DNA from: Acidaminobacterium chupaoyuni
Lineage (GTDB): Bacteria; Bacillota; Clostridia; Oscillospirales; Butyricicoccaceae
Reading direction: 5' to 3' (one strand)
Assembly: GCA_047936785.1 (NCBI GenBank)
Contig: CP176394.1
Length of the DNA stretch: 64,000 bases
Position 1 is the first letter of the stretch, and each line of letters starts with the position of its first letter. The notes under the pieces are model-generated. The model searched no databases, had not been told where the DNA came from, and saw only the letters and a list, made by a program, of their open reading frames with translations. Position numbers and translations under genes: made by a program. Positions 42,542 through 51,235 of this stretch are shown here, in pieces.

Positions 42542-44500
42542 ATGGGTATGGTCGTAAGAACAAACACAATGGCGATGAACGCCTACAGAAGCCTCAGCGC
42601 AAACCAGGGCAGCGTGGCCAAGAGCCTTGAAAAACTGTCTTCCGGTTTCCGCATCAACCGCGCGGGCGATGACGCCGCAGGCCTTGCCATCAGCGAAAAG
42701 ATGAAGGCCCAGATCAAAGGCCTGGAACAGGCATCCGCCAACTCGCAAGACGGCATCTCTCTGGTGCAGACGGCAGAAGGCGCTTTGACCGAAGTTCACA
42801 ATATGCTCAACCGCATGGTGGAACTGGGCACAAAATCCGCCAACGGCACCATTCAGAACGAAGTTGACCGCGAGGCCATCCAATCTGAAGTGGACGCGCT
42901 GAAAAGCGAGATCACCCGCATTTCCAAATCTACCAATTTCAACGGCATCAACCTGCTGGATGGCTCGATGGGCATGGCGAAGGGTGCTTTCACCCAGACA
43001 GCCGTTGCTTCCAGCGCCCCCGATATGGCGGCGCAGCTTGGCACAGTGGCCGCCGGCACCGCTCATGTTTCTACCCCCCAGACGGCGCAGCAGCTGCCCG
43101 AGTTTTCTGTTGACCTGGGCGATCTGAATGTCAAGACCGCCGACGCCGCCACCACCTTCACCCTGAAGCTCGGAACCCAGGATCTGACAACCACCGCCGC
43201 CCTTGCAAACGGCGCGAATGATGCCACGGCATTGGCCACAGCCGTTAAGAACGCCAACGCCACCTTCACAGATGCCACAACAAACATCGTTTATGATGTT
43301 ACAAGCACCGGCTCAAAGCTGAATTTCAAGGCACAGGCCGGAACTGTTTTGAAGACAGGCGACGCTGTTTTCTCGGGCGCAGTGGGTTATAAAGCCAGCG
43401 CTGTTACCGCAAGCTCCACAGGCTCTGTCAACCACCTGACAGAAACCTTGAAAGACGCCGTGATGGAAACCACCGGCGGCCGCGCGGGCATCCAGCTTGC
43501 GCTGAACGACAATATGGTCAAGGATGGCAACAAGCTGACCATCGATGATAAGACCTATGTCTTCAAAAACGGCAAAGACAGCACGGTTACCGCAGGCGCG
43601 GGCGAAGAACTGATCGATCTGACCGGCGCTGCCGCAGGCAAAGAAGTGGAAAAGGCTGTTGAACTGCTCACCAACAAATCCACCGCAAACTTTGATATCG
43701 GCGGCGAACTGGGCGGCAAAACCATCCATATCGACCAGAAAGTCGGCAATGCCAACAAGTATGAGACCGAAAAAGACCTGCATGCCGTGTTCTCGCTGCA
43801 GACAGGCGCAGCCGCCGCAGCGGGCAGCAAAGTTACTGTGGATGGCACCAAACTGAAAGCCGGCGATGCGGTTCGCATTGACGGGAAGACCTATGAATTT
43901 GTCAAGAAGGGCGAAGCTGCCGTCATCGATGGCGCCACCGCCGTTGAAGTGGAAGGCATCAGCGATAAAGTCGGCACAGCCGCCACAAAAGATTTTACCG
44001 CGGCGCTGAAATCCAAGCTGGGCGCATCTGTGCTGAGCAGTGATGACACAAGCCTCACCCTGAAGCTGAGCACCGAAGGCAAAGCCCCCGCTGTTACCGG
44101 CGGCGGCCTCACCATCCAGGTGGGCGACACTTCCGATTCTTTCAACAAAGTCACCGTTGCGGTGGATGACATGAGCTCCAGCGGCTTGGGCATCGGCGAT
44201 CTGGATGTTTCTTCCCAGGTGGCTGCCGGCAAGTCGATCCAGACCATTAAAGACGCCATCAACATGGTTTCCACCAACCGCGCCAACATGGGTGCTCTGC
44301 AGAACCGTTTAGAGTATACCATCAACAACCTGGATACCACGGCCGAAAACATGACCGCCGCCAACAGCCGCATCCGCGACACCGACATGGCGAAGGAAAT
44401 GATGAATTACACGAAGATGAATATCCTGACACAGGCCGCTCAGGCGATGCTGGCTCAGGCAAATCAGCAGCCCCAGGCGATCCTCCAGCTGCTGCAATAA
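42542..44500 (+). CDS. hag: Flagellin
   Basis: 652 residues. Conserved ends: VVRTNTMAMNAYRSLSANQG and SGFRINRAGDDAAGLAISEK at the N-terminus, and LEYTINNLDTTAENMTAANS to LAQANQQPQAILQLLQ at the C-terminus, forming the D0/D1 core. The ~400-residue centre is variable and Ala/Thr/Lys rich, with two related IDDKTYVF / IDGKTYEF beta-hairpin modules suggesting internal duplication. Secreted through the flagellar export channel with FliS. A strong AAGGAGG site probably competes with CsrA. No clear sigma-28 promoter was found in the 183-bp upstream gap. Confidence 0.97.
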   Translation: MGMVVRTNTMAMNAYRSLSANQGSVAKSLEKLSSGFRINRAGDDAAGLAISEKMKAQIKGLEQASANSQDGISLVQTAEGALTEVHNMLNRMVELGTKSANGTIQNEVDREAIQSEVDALKSEITRISKSTNFNGINLLDGSMGMAKGAFTQTAVASSAPDMAAQLGTVAAGTAHVSTPQTAQQLPEFSVDLGDLNVKTADAATTFTLKLGTQDLTTTAALANGANDATALATAVKNANATFTDATTNIVYDVTSTGSKLNFKAQAGTVLKTGDAVFSGAVGYKASAVTASSTGSVNHLTETLKDAVMETTGGRAGIQLALNDNMVKDGNKLTIDDKTYVFKNGKDSTVTAGAGEELIDLTGAAAGKEVEKAVELLTNKSTANFDIGGELGGKTIHIDQKVGNANKYETEKDLHAVFSLQTGAAAAAGSKVTVDGTKLKAGDAVRIDGKTYEFVKKGEAAVIDGATAVEVEGISDKVGTAATKDFTAALKSKLGASVLSSDDTSLTLKLSTEGKAPAVTGGGLTIQVGDTSDSFNKVTVAVDDMSSSGLGIGDLDVSSQVAAGKSIQTIKDAINMVSTNRANMGALQNRLEYTINNLDTTAENMTAANSRIRDTDMAKEMMNYTKMNILTQAAQAMLAQANQQPQAILQLLQ

Positions 44501-44538
44501 GCATTCGTTCTTCAAAATCAAGTTCAGGCGATATAGAG

Positions 44539-44569
44539 AACGGGCCCACCCGAGCGGGCGGGCCCGTTT
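44539..44569 (+). terminator. Terminator after flagellin
   Basis: AACGGGCCC / GGGCCCGTT with a 12-nt GC-rich loop, followed by a short TTG CTT run. Confidence 0.75.
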
Positions 44570-44604
44570 GCTTCGCAGTTTAAAGGATATAGGGTGATCG
44601 GCGC

Positions 44605-45288
44605 ATGAGGGAACTGTTAAACAACTATATTGGCAGCGTTTGCGAAGTTTGCACAATGGAAAACGAGATTTTATTCAGCGGACGCATCCGGCAGGTGTTG
44701 GAAACGGATGACAAGAAAGACGGCATTGCGCTGGAACTCGTCGCCGCCGGCGGCGAAGCTTTGCCGGTTGTCCCCTATGGGCTGAAAATGAAAATGCATG
44801 TGTTTCATAAAACCCATGGTCTGCTGGCGCTTGGCGGCCAGATTTACATCGCAAATTCCAATTTGTGGCGCATCAACAGCGTCACGCAGTATGGAAACAC
44901 AGAACGCCGGGCTTTTTTTCGCGTAAAAGTGAACGGGCGAGGCGCCGTATGCGGCTGTTCGCCCGCGGAAGGTTCGGCCCGTCCGGCCTGCCCGGGGCAA
45001 AACACCGAGATCCGTGTTTCCAGCATCAGCCTTGCCGGGCTGCTTTTCGAAGCGGATGAGTCTTTTTCCATTGGCGATATCCTTCAGCTTGAAACTGTGC
45101 GCTTTGGCGAAGATTTTCCATCTTTTCATTTATGCTGCTGCGTGTGCAGGATCGATTTGGAAACCGGCACAAAGCCGCAATATGGATGCCGCTTTGAAAA
45201 CCTGGAAGAGAAAACGGCAGATCAGCTCTATTCCGCTATTTTTGAGCTGCAGCGGCGCGAGATCGCCAGGCGGCGGAAAAGGCTTTGA
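44605..45288 (+). CDS. PilZ-domain c-di-GMP receptor (YcgR-like)
   Basis: 227 residues, YcgR layout: an N-terminal YcgR-N barrel (about 1-100) and a C-terminal PilZ domain. Both binding motifs are intact: RRAFFR (RxxxR) near residues 100-105, and VSSISLAGLLF with the SxSxxG element. Such proteins slow the flagellar motor or link c-di-GMP to motility. Its place straight after flagellin supports that role. A cysteine-rich loop (FHLCCCVC) is unusual. A terminator follows at 45334-45391. Confidence 0.9.
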   Translation: MRELLNNYIGSVCEVCTMENEILFSGRIRQVLETDDKKDGIALELVAAGGEALPVVPYGLKMKMHVFHKTHGLLALGGQIYIANSNLWRINSVTQYGNTERRAFFRVKVNGRGAVCGCSPAEGSARPACPGQNTEIRVSSISLAGLLFEADESFSIGDILQLETVRFGEDFPSFHLCCCVCRIDLETGTKPQYGCRFENLEEKTADQLYSAIFELQRREIARRRKRL

Positions 45289-45333
45289 AACAATCCGCTG
45301 AAATGTTTATCGGTGAAACTTCCTTTTGCAAAT

Positions 45334-45391
45334 AGAGCCAACCTCCTTTTGACTGAGCGCAACAGGTCTTTGTTGGCTCTCCTCTTTTATT
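45334..45391 (+). terminator. Terminator after the PilZ gene
   Basis: AGAGCCAAC (45334-45342) and GTTGGCTCT (45372-45380) pair perfectly around a 29-nt loop, followed by CCTCTTTTATTTT. The rest of the 424-bp gap up to 45712 shows no gene, promoter or RNA that can be supported. Confidence 0.7.
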
Positions 45392-45712
45392 TTCAAGCAA
45401 ATATTCAGCGCGCCTCAGGGGGCTGCGATTTCTTTTATCCATCCTGCCGGCAGCGGCGGATTCAATGCAGCGGAAACGGCAGGCGCCTTTGTGCGTGTTC
45501 AAAGGCGGGCAGAACCGGGCAGATGTTTCTATCTTGCGGCGTGCTGCCAAAACGAAGCGAAACGCTTGTGATGCCGTGTTCCCCCTGCCGTGGCGGAAAT
45601 TCGACAGAAGGGCATGAAAGCTTTCATTTTCGCCAAACATGCAAGAAATAAAAAGTAAGGTTATTCGCATTACAGATCGGCAACATCAGATCAAAAAAGG
45701 AGACTTTGCGTG

Positions 45713-47422
45713 ATGAAGAAGAATTTGTTTTCATTGTTCGGCGGCAAAAAGATGAAGCAATCTTTAGCAATCAAGATCTTAAGCGGCTTTTGCATCTCGG
45801 CCATTGTGCTTGTTTTTGCTATGCTTTTGTGGAATTGGACCGCCAGCAACCGTTATGACGCTGTTTTGGGTGAAAGGGATGCATTGGTCGAGGGCGCGCA
45901 GCGCTATCAGGATGCTTCCGCCTATTTAACGCAGGAAGCGCGTTCTTATGCGGCCACCGCTTATTCGAAACACTATGATAACTATTGGGATGAAGTAAAC
46001 ACCACCAAAACCAGAGAAAAAGCTCTTGAAGAGATGCGCGCCATCGGCATTACCGATGAAGAAGAAGCCATCATCAAGAAAATGAATTTCTTATCTGAAA
46101 ACCTTGTTCCGCTGGAAAAGAAATCGATGGATCTGACGGAAAGCGGGAATAAAACGGCGGCGGTCGCGCTGCTTTATTGCTCGAAATATGATGATGGTGT
46201 TTTGCAGATAAATGATCTCGCCAAAGAGTTCAGCGCATCCATCGAAAGCAGAATGGAAAAAAAATCCGATTCGCTGAACAACATTATTAAGATATCCTTT
46301 TATGCGGCGTTTTTATGCCTGTTTTTGGTTGCCGTTGTTCAGATGGCGGTCATTTTCTATGTGAGCAAGCGGCTGCTCAAGCCCGTTTTGGCCATCAAAG
46401 AGAACATGCTTCAAATGGCGCAGGGCAATCTGGATACCGAGCTGAAGGTCGAAAGCGATCAAACCGAAATCGGTGAACTGGCTTTTGCCGTGAAAGACAC
46501 CAAAAAACGCACCGCGCTCATCATTGAAGACATCAGCTTCGTGATGCACGAACTGGCCGATGGAAATTTTGCGGTGAAATCGGGGCAGGAAGAAAGCTAT
46601 ATCGGTTCCTATCTGCCCATTTTGAATTCGATGCAGACTTTGACGGCCAAACAGCGTGAAACGCTTTCTCAGATCGGCATGGCCGCCGATCAGGTTTCCT
46701 GCGGTTCCGATCAGGTTTCCAGCGGTGCGCAGGCACTGGCGCAGGGCGCAACGGAACAGGCATCTTCCATTGAAGAATTATCCGAGGAAGTTTCTAAAAT
46801 CAGCAAAGAAATCGAATCGAACGCCCGCCGCGTGGCAGACGCCAACCGCGCCGTGGAAAATTCGGGGGAAGAAGTCACCGCAAGCAATGAGAAAATGACG
46901 GAAATGGTGATCGCGATGAAAGAGATCAGCGATAAATCTTCTTTGATCTCTAAAATCATCAAAGATATCGAAGATATCGCGTTCCAAACCAATATCCTGG
47001 CGCTGAACGCGGCTGTTGAAGCGGCCCGTGCAGGCAGCGCGGGCAAAGGCTTTGCCGTGGTTGCCGATGAGGTGAGAAATCTTGCTTCAAAATCTTCTGA
47101 AGCCGCTCAAAACACCGCCGCTTTGATCGCCGCCTCCATTTCCGCGGTGCAAAAAGGCACCGTTCTCGCAGACGAAGCGGCCGAAAGCCTCGGTTCCGTG
47201 GTCACCAACAGCGGAAAAATCGTGAAGACCATCCAAGAGATCGAGCAGGCTTCCGAGCATCAATCACACAGCGTCGCGCAGATCGCCGGCGGGCTCAACC
47301 AGATCTCGGCGGTCGTTCAGACAAACAGCGCCACCGCCGAAGAAAGCGCCGCGGCCAGCGAAGAACTGTCGGGGCAGGCCAGCCTGCTGAAAGGCCTTAT
47401 CGGCCAATATCGCCTCAACTGA
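45713..47422 (+). CDS. Methyl-accepting chemotaxis protein
   Basis: 569 residues. Membrane spans near 20-42 and 190-216 enclose a ~145-residue extracellular helical sensor. A HAMP domain follows (LKPVLAIKENMLQMAQGNLD), then the signalling domain with tip FQTNILALNAAVEAAR near residue 424. It resembles the receptor encoded at 30150 in its cytoplasmic half (shared QVSSGAQALAQGATEQASS) but not in the sensor. The start at 45713 suits AAGGAGA 9 bp upstream. It has its own terminator and is probably monocistronic. Confidence 0.95.
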   Translation: MKKNLFSLFGGKKMKQSLAIKILSGFCISAIVLVFAMLLWNWTASNRYDAVLGERDALVEGAQRYQDASAYLTQEARSYAATAYSKHYDNYWDEVNTTKTREKALEEMRAIGITDEEEAIIKKMNFLSENLVPLEKKSMDLTESGNKTAAVALLYCSKYDDGVLQINDLAKEFSASIESRMEKKSDSLNNIIKISFYAAFLCLFLVAVVQMAVIFYVSKRLLKPVLAIKENMLQMAQGNLDTELKVESDQTEIGELAFAVKDTKKRTALIIEDISFVMHELADGNFAVKSGQEESYIGSYLPILNSMQTLTAKQRETLSQIGMAADQVSCGSDQVSSGAQALAQGATEQASSIEELSEEVSKISKEIESNARRVADANRAVENSGEEVTASNEKMTEMVIAMKEISDKSSLISKIIKDIEDIAFQTNILALNAAVEAARAGSAGKGFAVVADEVRNLASKSSEAAQNTAALIAASISAVQKGTVLADEAAESLGSVVTNSGKIVKTIQEIEQASEHQSHSVAQIAGGLNQISAVVQTNSATAEESAAASEELSGQASLLKGLIGQYRLN

Positions 47423-47508
47423 TGGGAAACCGGAGGGCACGGCCCTTTCGGCCGCGAACCTCGACCCGTCGTTTGAGATGTCATGCGGCAGAAAAAAGAA
47501 CACAATGC

Positions 47509-47545
47509 AAAAGGCTTGGAACCTGCCGGTTCCAAGCCTTTTTTC
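47509..47545 (+). terminator. Terminator after the second chemoreceptor gene
   Basis: AAGGCTTGGAACC / GGTTCCAAGCCTT, a perfect 13-bp stem with a TGCC loop followed by TTTT. Confidence 0.92.
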
Positions 47546-47576
47546 ACCCTTCGCGGCCCCAAAAGCCCAGGCGGCA

Positions 47577-47605
47577 GGCATAGAGCGCGGAAACGAAACA
47601 TAGAA
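47577..47605 (+). promoter_or_regulatory. Possible forespore sigma (F/G-type) promoter of pdaA
   Basis: GGCATA (47577-47582), 16 bp, CATAGAA (47599-47605) resembles the sigma-G pattern (-35 GHATR, -10 CATWHTA) with two -10 mismatches. It lies 35 bp upstream of pdaA, a gene controlled by sigma-G in Bacillus subtilis. Confidence 0.35.
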
Positions 47606-47639
47606 ATGCACTATCCTTGAAAGAACAGGTGGGGTTTTT

Positions 47640-48446
47640 ATGAAAAAACACTTTTATCGCCGCCCGCTTTTCTTGGCGTTTGCGGGCGTTATCGCCGTGT
47701 TTCTCGGCATCTTCGCGTTTTTAAGGTCGCCTTCCGCCATGCCTTCTTCGGCCGCCATCACCAACTGGGGCCTCAGCTTTCAAAAAGAAGGCGAACCGCC
47801 CACCGGCAACGCGACCCCCGAATATCTGGCGCAATATGACGCCTTTTTTCGGGGCGACAGCGCCAAAAAAGTGATCTATCTGACCTTTGACTGCGGGTTT
47901 GAAAACGGCAACACCGCGCCGATTTTAGACGCTTTGAAAAAGCATCAGGCGCCGGCGGCGTTTTTTGTGGTGGGCAACTATCTGGAAACCGCCCCCGACA
48001 TGGTCAAGCGCATGGAAGCGGAAGGGCATCTGGTGGGCAACCATACCTGGCATCACCCCGATATGAGCAAGATCGCGGATCTTGCGGCTTTCCAAAGCGA
48101 GGTCGAGGCGGTGGAAACAAAATATCAGGAGATCACCGGCAAAGAAATGCCGAAATATTATCGCCCGCCCCAGGGCAAATTCAATGAGAGCAATTTGCAA
48201 ATGGCTCAGCAGCTCGGCTACCGCACCGCGTTCTGGAGCCTTGCCTATGTGGATTGGTATACCGACAAACAGCCCACCCATCAGCAGGCCTTCGATAAGC
48301 TGCTGCCCCGCATCCATCCCGGCGCGGTGGTGCTGCTGCACAGCACTTCCCAAACCAACGCCGAAATTTTGGATGAACTGCTCACCAAGTGGGAAGGAAT
48401 GGGTTATACCTTCGCGCCGCTCACCGAAATGACCGCCGCGAAATGA
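47640..48446 (+). CDS. pdaA: Polysaccharide deacetylase, PdaA-like (spore cortex muramic lactam)
   Basis: 268 residues. A membrane or signal segment occupies about residues 11-27. The NodB domain has the catalytic FDCGFENGNT (PdaA-type, FDAGYENGNT elsewhere), the metal motif NHTWHHPD, and YRPPQGKFNE. PdaA enzymes deacetylate muramic acid on the way to the delta-lactam of spore cortex, so this gene implies endospore formation. GGTGGGG lies before the ATG and a sigma-G-like promoter may lie upstream. Confidence 0.9.
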   Translation: MKKHFYRRPLFLAFAGVIAVFLGIFAFLRSPSAMPSSAAITNWGLSFQKEGEPPTGNATPEYLAQYDAFFRGDSAKKVIYLTFDCGFENGNTAPILDALKKHQAPAAFFVVGNYLETAPDMVKRMEAEGHLVGNHTWHHPDMSKIADLAAFQSEVEAVETKYQEITGKEMPKYYRPPQGKFNESNLQMAQQLGYRTAFWSLAYVDWYTDKQPTHQQAFDKLLPRIHPGAVVLLHSTSQTNAEILDELLTKWEGMGYTFAPLTEMTAAK

Positions 48447-48461
48447 CCCTTAACACAGAAG

Positions 48462-48497
48462 AAACGGCGGCCGCTGAAAAAAGCGGCCGCCGTTTTG
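48462..48497. terminator. Terminator after pdaA
   Basis: AAACGGCGGCCGCT (48462-48475) and its complement (48482-48495) form a 14-bp stem followed by TT on the plus strand and preceded by TTC TTC on the minus. It lies between converging pdaA and the DnaD gene. Confidence 0.8.
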
Positions 48498-48561
48498 CGC
48501 TGTAAAACGCCGTGAAATGAATACATAAAGTATAATAAAATAAGAATATTACAAGATAATT

Positions 48562-49806
48562 TTAACGGCCGCGGCGGCGGTTTTGCTCTTCCACACAGGC
48601 GGCGCGGAAGCATTCGCACATTTCTGTGCCGATATAGCCGCGGTCGCCGCATTTTTCGCATTGCGGGCGGGGGAAGAGAAAAGCTTCTTCCACGCCGAGG
48701 CCGCGCAGGATATCGGCGCGCTGCTGCACAAGCTGTTCGTTTTCGCGGCGCAGAAGCCGGATCTGGTCGCTTTGGCCCGCCACCGCGGCGCGGGCTATTT
48801 TTGAAGCGCAAAGGCGCAGCGCCCGTTCGTTATCGGCGAAAGGCAGGCTGCGCCCGCGCAGGGCGGCCAGGCGGGTTTCTTGAAGCTGTTCGCGCTGCAG
48901 GCGTTTTTGTTCGAACTGTTTGGTTACGGCGGCCACCACGCCGCTGTCGAATTCACCCTTGCGGGCGGGGGGCGCCGCGCGGCCGCCGCGGGTGTCGGCT
49001 TCGGAAGCGGGGCGGTCTTTGCCCTCGTTTTCTTCCACCTGCGCGCGGGTCTTATAACCGGCGGTGCGCCAGCTTTCCAGGATCGTGTCGAGATAAGGCC
49101 ATTTCAGCGTGCCCGTGCGCAAAACGGTGCGGTCGTAAGCCAGCGCGATCAGGTCTTTATCGTAACCGTAAGAGATCCATTTATCGCAAAGGCGCTGTTC
49201 GCTTTCGGAAAGCTTGCGGTCATAGATGCCGAACAGGCGCATCAGTTCGGCCTGAGCCGAATGGCGGCGCTGAAGATCGGCCAGATATTTTTCGGCTTGG
49301 GCATAGGTCTTCACCCCCGCCGCATCCCATTGATAAGCCTGCTTTTCCAGCTCGCGGGCGGTCAGGCGGCTGCGGCCCGCACAATAGTTGATCAGCAGCA
49401 TCAGCACTTCGGCGGGCATGGAAAGGCTGTCATAGACGGAAAACAGAATTTCAAGCTCGGATTTGCGCAGCATGCGGCCCAGAGCGGCTTCATAATATTC
49501 GCAAAGGCCCGAAAAAGCCTTGTCGCCCGTGCGGGCTTCCCGCAGTTCGGCGGGGTGATAATCGATCTCTTTGCGGGGGTGCGAAGGCATGGCGCTGTCG
49601 GCGCAGACCCCATAAAGCACCAGCAGCTTTGCCGCGCGCTCCAGTTCTTCGGGGGTCATGCCCAGCTGGTGGGGCTGAGGCATCACGGCGCTGCCGCCGC
49701 AGGCGACCAGATAGGCGAATAAAAGCGCTGCCCCGCTCTCTTTGGCTTCGGCCACCAGCGCGGCGGCCTGTTTTGTTTCGCATTTCAGGCGCAGGATCGA
49801 TTCCAC
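48562..49806 (-). CDS. DnaD-domain protein fused to DnaC/DnaI-type N-terminal zinc domain
   Basis: 414 residues. Residues ~1-245 show the DnaD/DnaB replication-initiation domains (EYYEAALGRMLRKSELEIL, WISYGYDKDLIALAYDRTV). After a charged linker the last ~125 residues match the N-terminal part of clostridial helicase loader DnaC/DnaI: NERALRLCASKIARAAVAG, QLVQQRADILRGLGV, and the zinc motif CEKCGDRGY...CEC near 383-398. The AAA+ ATPase that normally follows is absent. In DnaI this zinc domain contacts the replicative helicase, so the fusion may tether primosome to helicase. GTG start at 49806 with GGAGGG upstream. Truncation of a longer DnaD-DnaC gene is an alternative. Confidence 0.8.
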   Translation of the reverse strand: MESILRLKCETKQAAALVAEAKESGAALLFAYLVACGGSAVMPQPHQLGMTPEELERAAKLLVLYGVCADSAMPSHPRKEIDYHPAELREARTGDKAFSGLCEYYEAALGRMLRKSELEILFSVYDSLSMPAEVLMLLINYCAGRSRLTARELEKQAYQWDAAGVKTYAQAEKYLADLQRRHSAQAELMRLFGIYDRKLSESEQRLCDKWISYGYDKDLIALAYDRTVLRTGTLKWPYLDTILESWRTAGYKTRAQVEENEGKDRPASEADTRGGRAAPPARKGEFDSGVVAAVTKQFEQKRLQREQLQETRLAALRGRSLPFADNERALRLCASKIARAAVAGQSDQIRLLRRENEQLVQQRADILRGLGVEEAFLFPRPQCEKCGDRGYIGTEMCECFRAACVEEQNRRRGR

Positions 49807-50029
49807 GGCAAACCCTCCCCACAAAAATCAACGCCTTTTCCGCAAAAGAGGAAAGGCGGCTTCTTTTTTTATCACATCATGAATTTTTGCAACAACTTAA
49901 GTATATCAATTTTCCATCCGCGGGTAAAGAATTAAATTTTAACAGAAAATATGGATGATTTTTTGAGAAACCTATGGTATTATAAAATATATATGTTATT
50001 TTCTCAATGAAACTGGGGAGGTCATGGCA

Positions 50030-51184
50030 ATGGAAAGCTGTGCCTGTATTTATAATGCCGAAGGTTCGTTTGCGGCATCGGCCGAGATCCTTTCGCGCAG
50101 CTGCGCATGGTATCTGGCTTCGGCGGCTTCGGCGGCGGGGTTCACCCGCATTTTCACGGTGGGGGCGCTTTGCGAAGATTGGGAAGGGGCGGAAAGCCTG
50201 CCCATTCGCGAAGGGGCTTCTTATTTTTCTGCTTTGGCCGAAGAAAGCAGTGTTCTGGTGTTTTTTGAAGCGCTGCCCGCGCTGACGGCGGCCACGGTAA
50301 AGCTGCTGGCGGCTTCGGAATGCGCGCTGCTTTCGGATGATGCGCATGAGCCGCTGGCTTTGCATGCCCCCGGCAGCGTGGTGGCGAAGCTTTCGGGCAA
50401 ACGCGAAACGCTGGTGGAAGAACTGACGGCGCTGGGGCCGATCTTCACCGAAGTTTCGCTGACGGAAGCAGACGGCGGCCCTGTGACCCAGGGCGCGCAG
50501 CTTTATGACTGCCAGGAGATCCTGCGCCGCCGCATCAACGCAAGGCTGATGCAGCGCGGGGCCATTCTTGTAGATCCTTCCACCGCCTATATTTCCCCCG
50601 AAGCTCGGGTGGAAAGCGGCGCGGTGATTTTGCCGGGCTGTATGCTCAACGGCAAGACTCATATCGAGGCCATGGCGAAGATCGGGCCCAACAGCGTCAT
50701 CACCGACAGCGTTATCGGCTGCGGCGCCAGCGTCAACAATTCACAGGTGGTGGAAAGCACGGTGGGCGCCCAAACAACGGTGGGGCCTTATGCTTATCTG
50801 CGCCCCGGCTGCGATGTGGGCGAAAAGGCGCGCATCGGCACCTTTATCGAAATGAAAAAAGCTAAGGTGGGCAACGGCACCAAAATGGCCCATTTATCTT
50901 ATCTGGGCGATATCGAACTGGGTCAGCGCTGCAATATCGGCGGCGGCGTGATCGTTGTGAATTATGACGGCAAGAAAAAACATAAAACCACGGTGGGCGA
51001 CGATTGCTTCATCGGCTGCAATGTGAACCTGGTCTCTCCGGTGGAGATCCATAACGGCGCCTATGTGGCGGCGGGTTCCACCATCACCGATGAGGTTCCC
51101 GAAAACGCCCTTTCCATCGCCCGCGCGCGGCAGGTCAACAAGGCCGATTGGGCCAAGAAGCGCCGCGAAAAAGGTGTTTTATAA
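50030..51184 (+). CDS. GlmU-like left-handed beta-helix acetyltransferase, uridyltransferase half degenerate
   Basis: 384 residues against ~455 for GlmU. Residues ~190-384 are a normal GlmU acetyltransferase helix: hexapeptide repeats, MAHLSYLGDIELG with the catalytic histidine, CNIGGGVIVVNYDGKKKHKT, and ISPVEI-like repeats. Residues 1-180 are short and lack the GlmU uridyltransferase motifs (LAAGxGTRM, the QPLGTAHA region and the GD metal site). It should acetylate glucosamine-1-phosphate but not make UDP-GlcNAc. The locus glmU-prs-pth-mfd is conserved in Firmicutes, so it is the resident copy. The start at 50030 was chosen because GGGGAGG is 8 bp away; the ATG at 50024 is too near. Confidence 0.85.
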   Translation: MESCACIYNAEGSFAASAEILSRSCAWYLASAASAAGFTRIFTVGALCEDWEGAESLPIREGASYFSALAEESSVLVFFEALPALTAATVKLLAASECALLSDDAHEPLALHAPGSVVAKLSGKRETLVEELTALGPIFTEVSLTEADGGPVTQGAQLYDCQEILRRRINARLMQRGAILVDPSTAYISPEARVESGAVILPGCMLNGKTHIEAMAKIGPNSVITDSVIGCGASVNNSQVVESTVGAQTTVGPYAYLRPGCDVGEKARIGTFIEMKKAKVGNGTKMAHLSYLGDIELGQRCNIGGGVIVVNYDGKKKHKTTVGDDCFIGCNVNLVSPVEIHNGAYVAAGSTITDEVPENALSIARARQVNKADWAKKRREKGVL

Positions 51185-51235
51185 AAAGCGTTTTTCATAA
51201 ATTTGATATTCTTAAATTTCAGGGGGATAAATACT

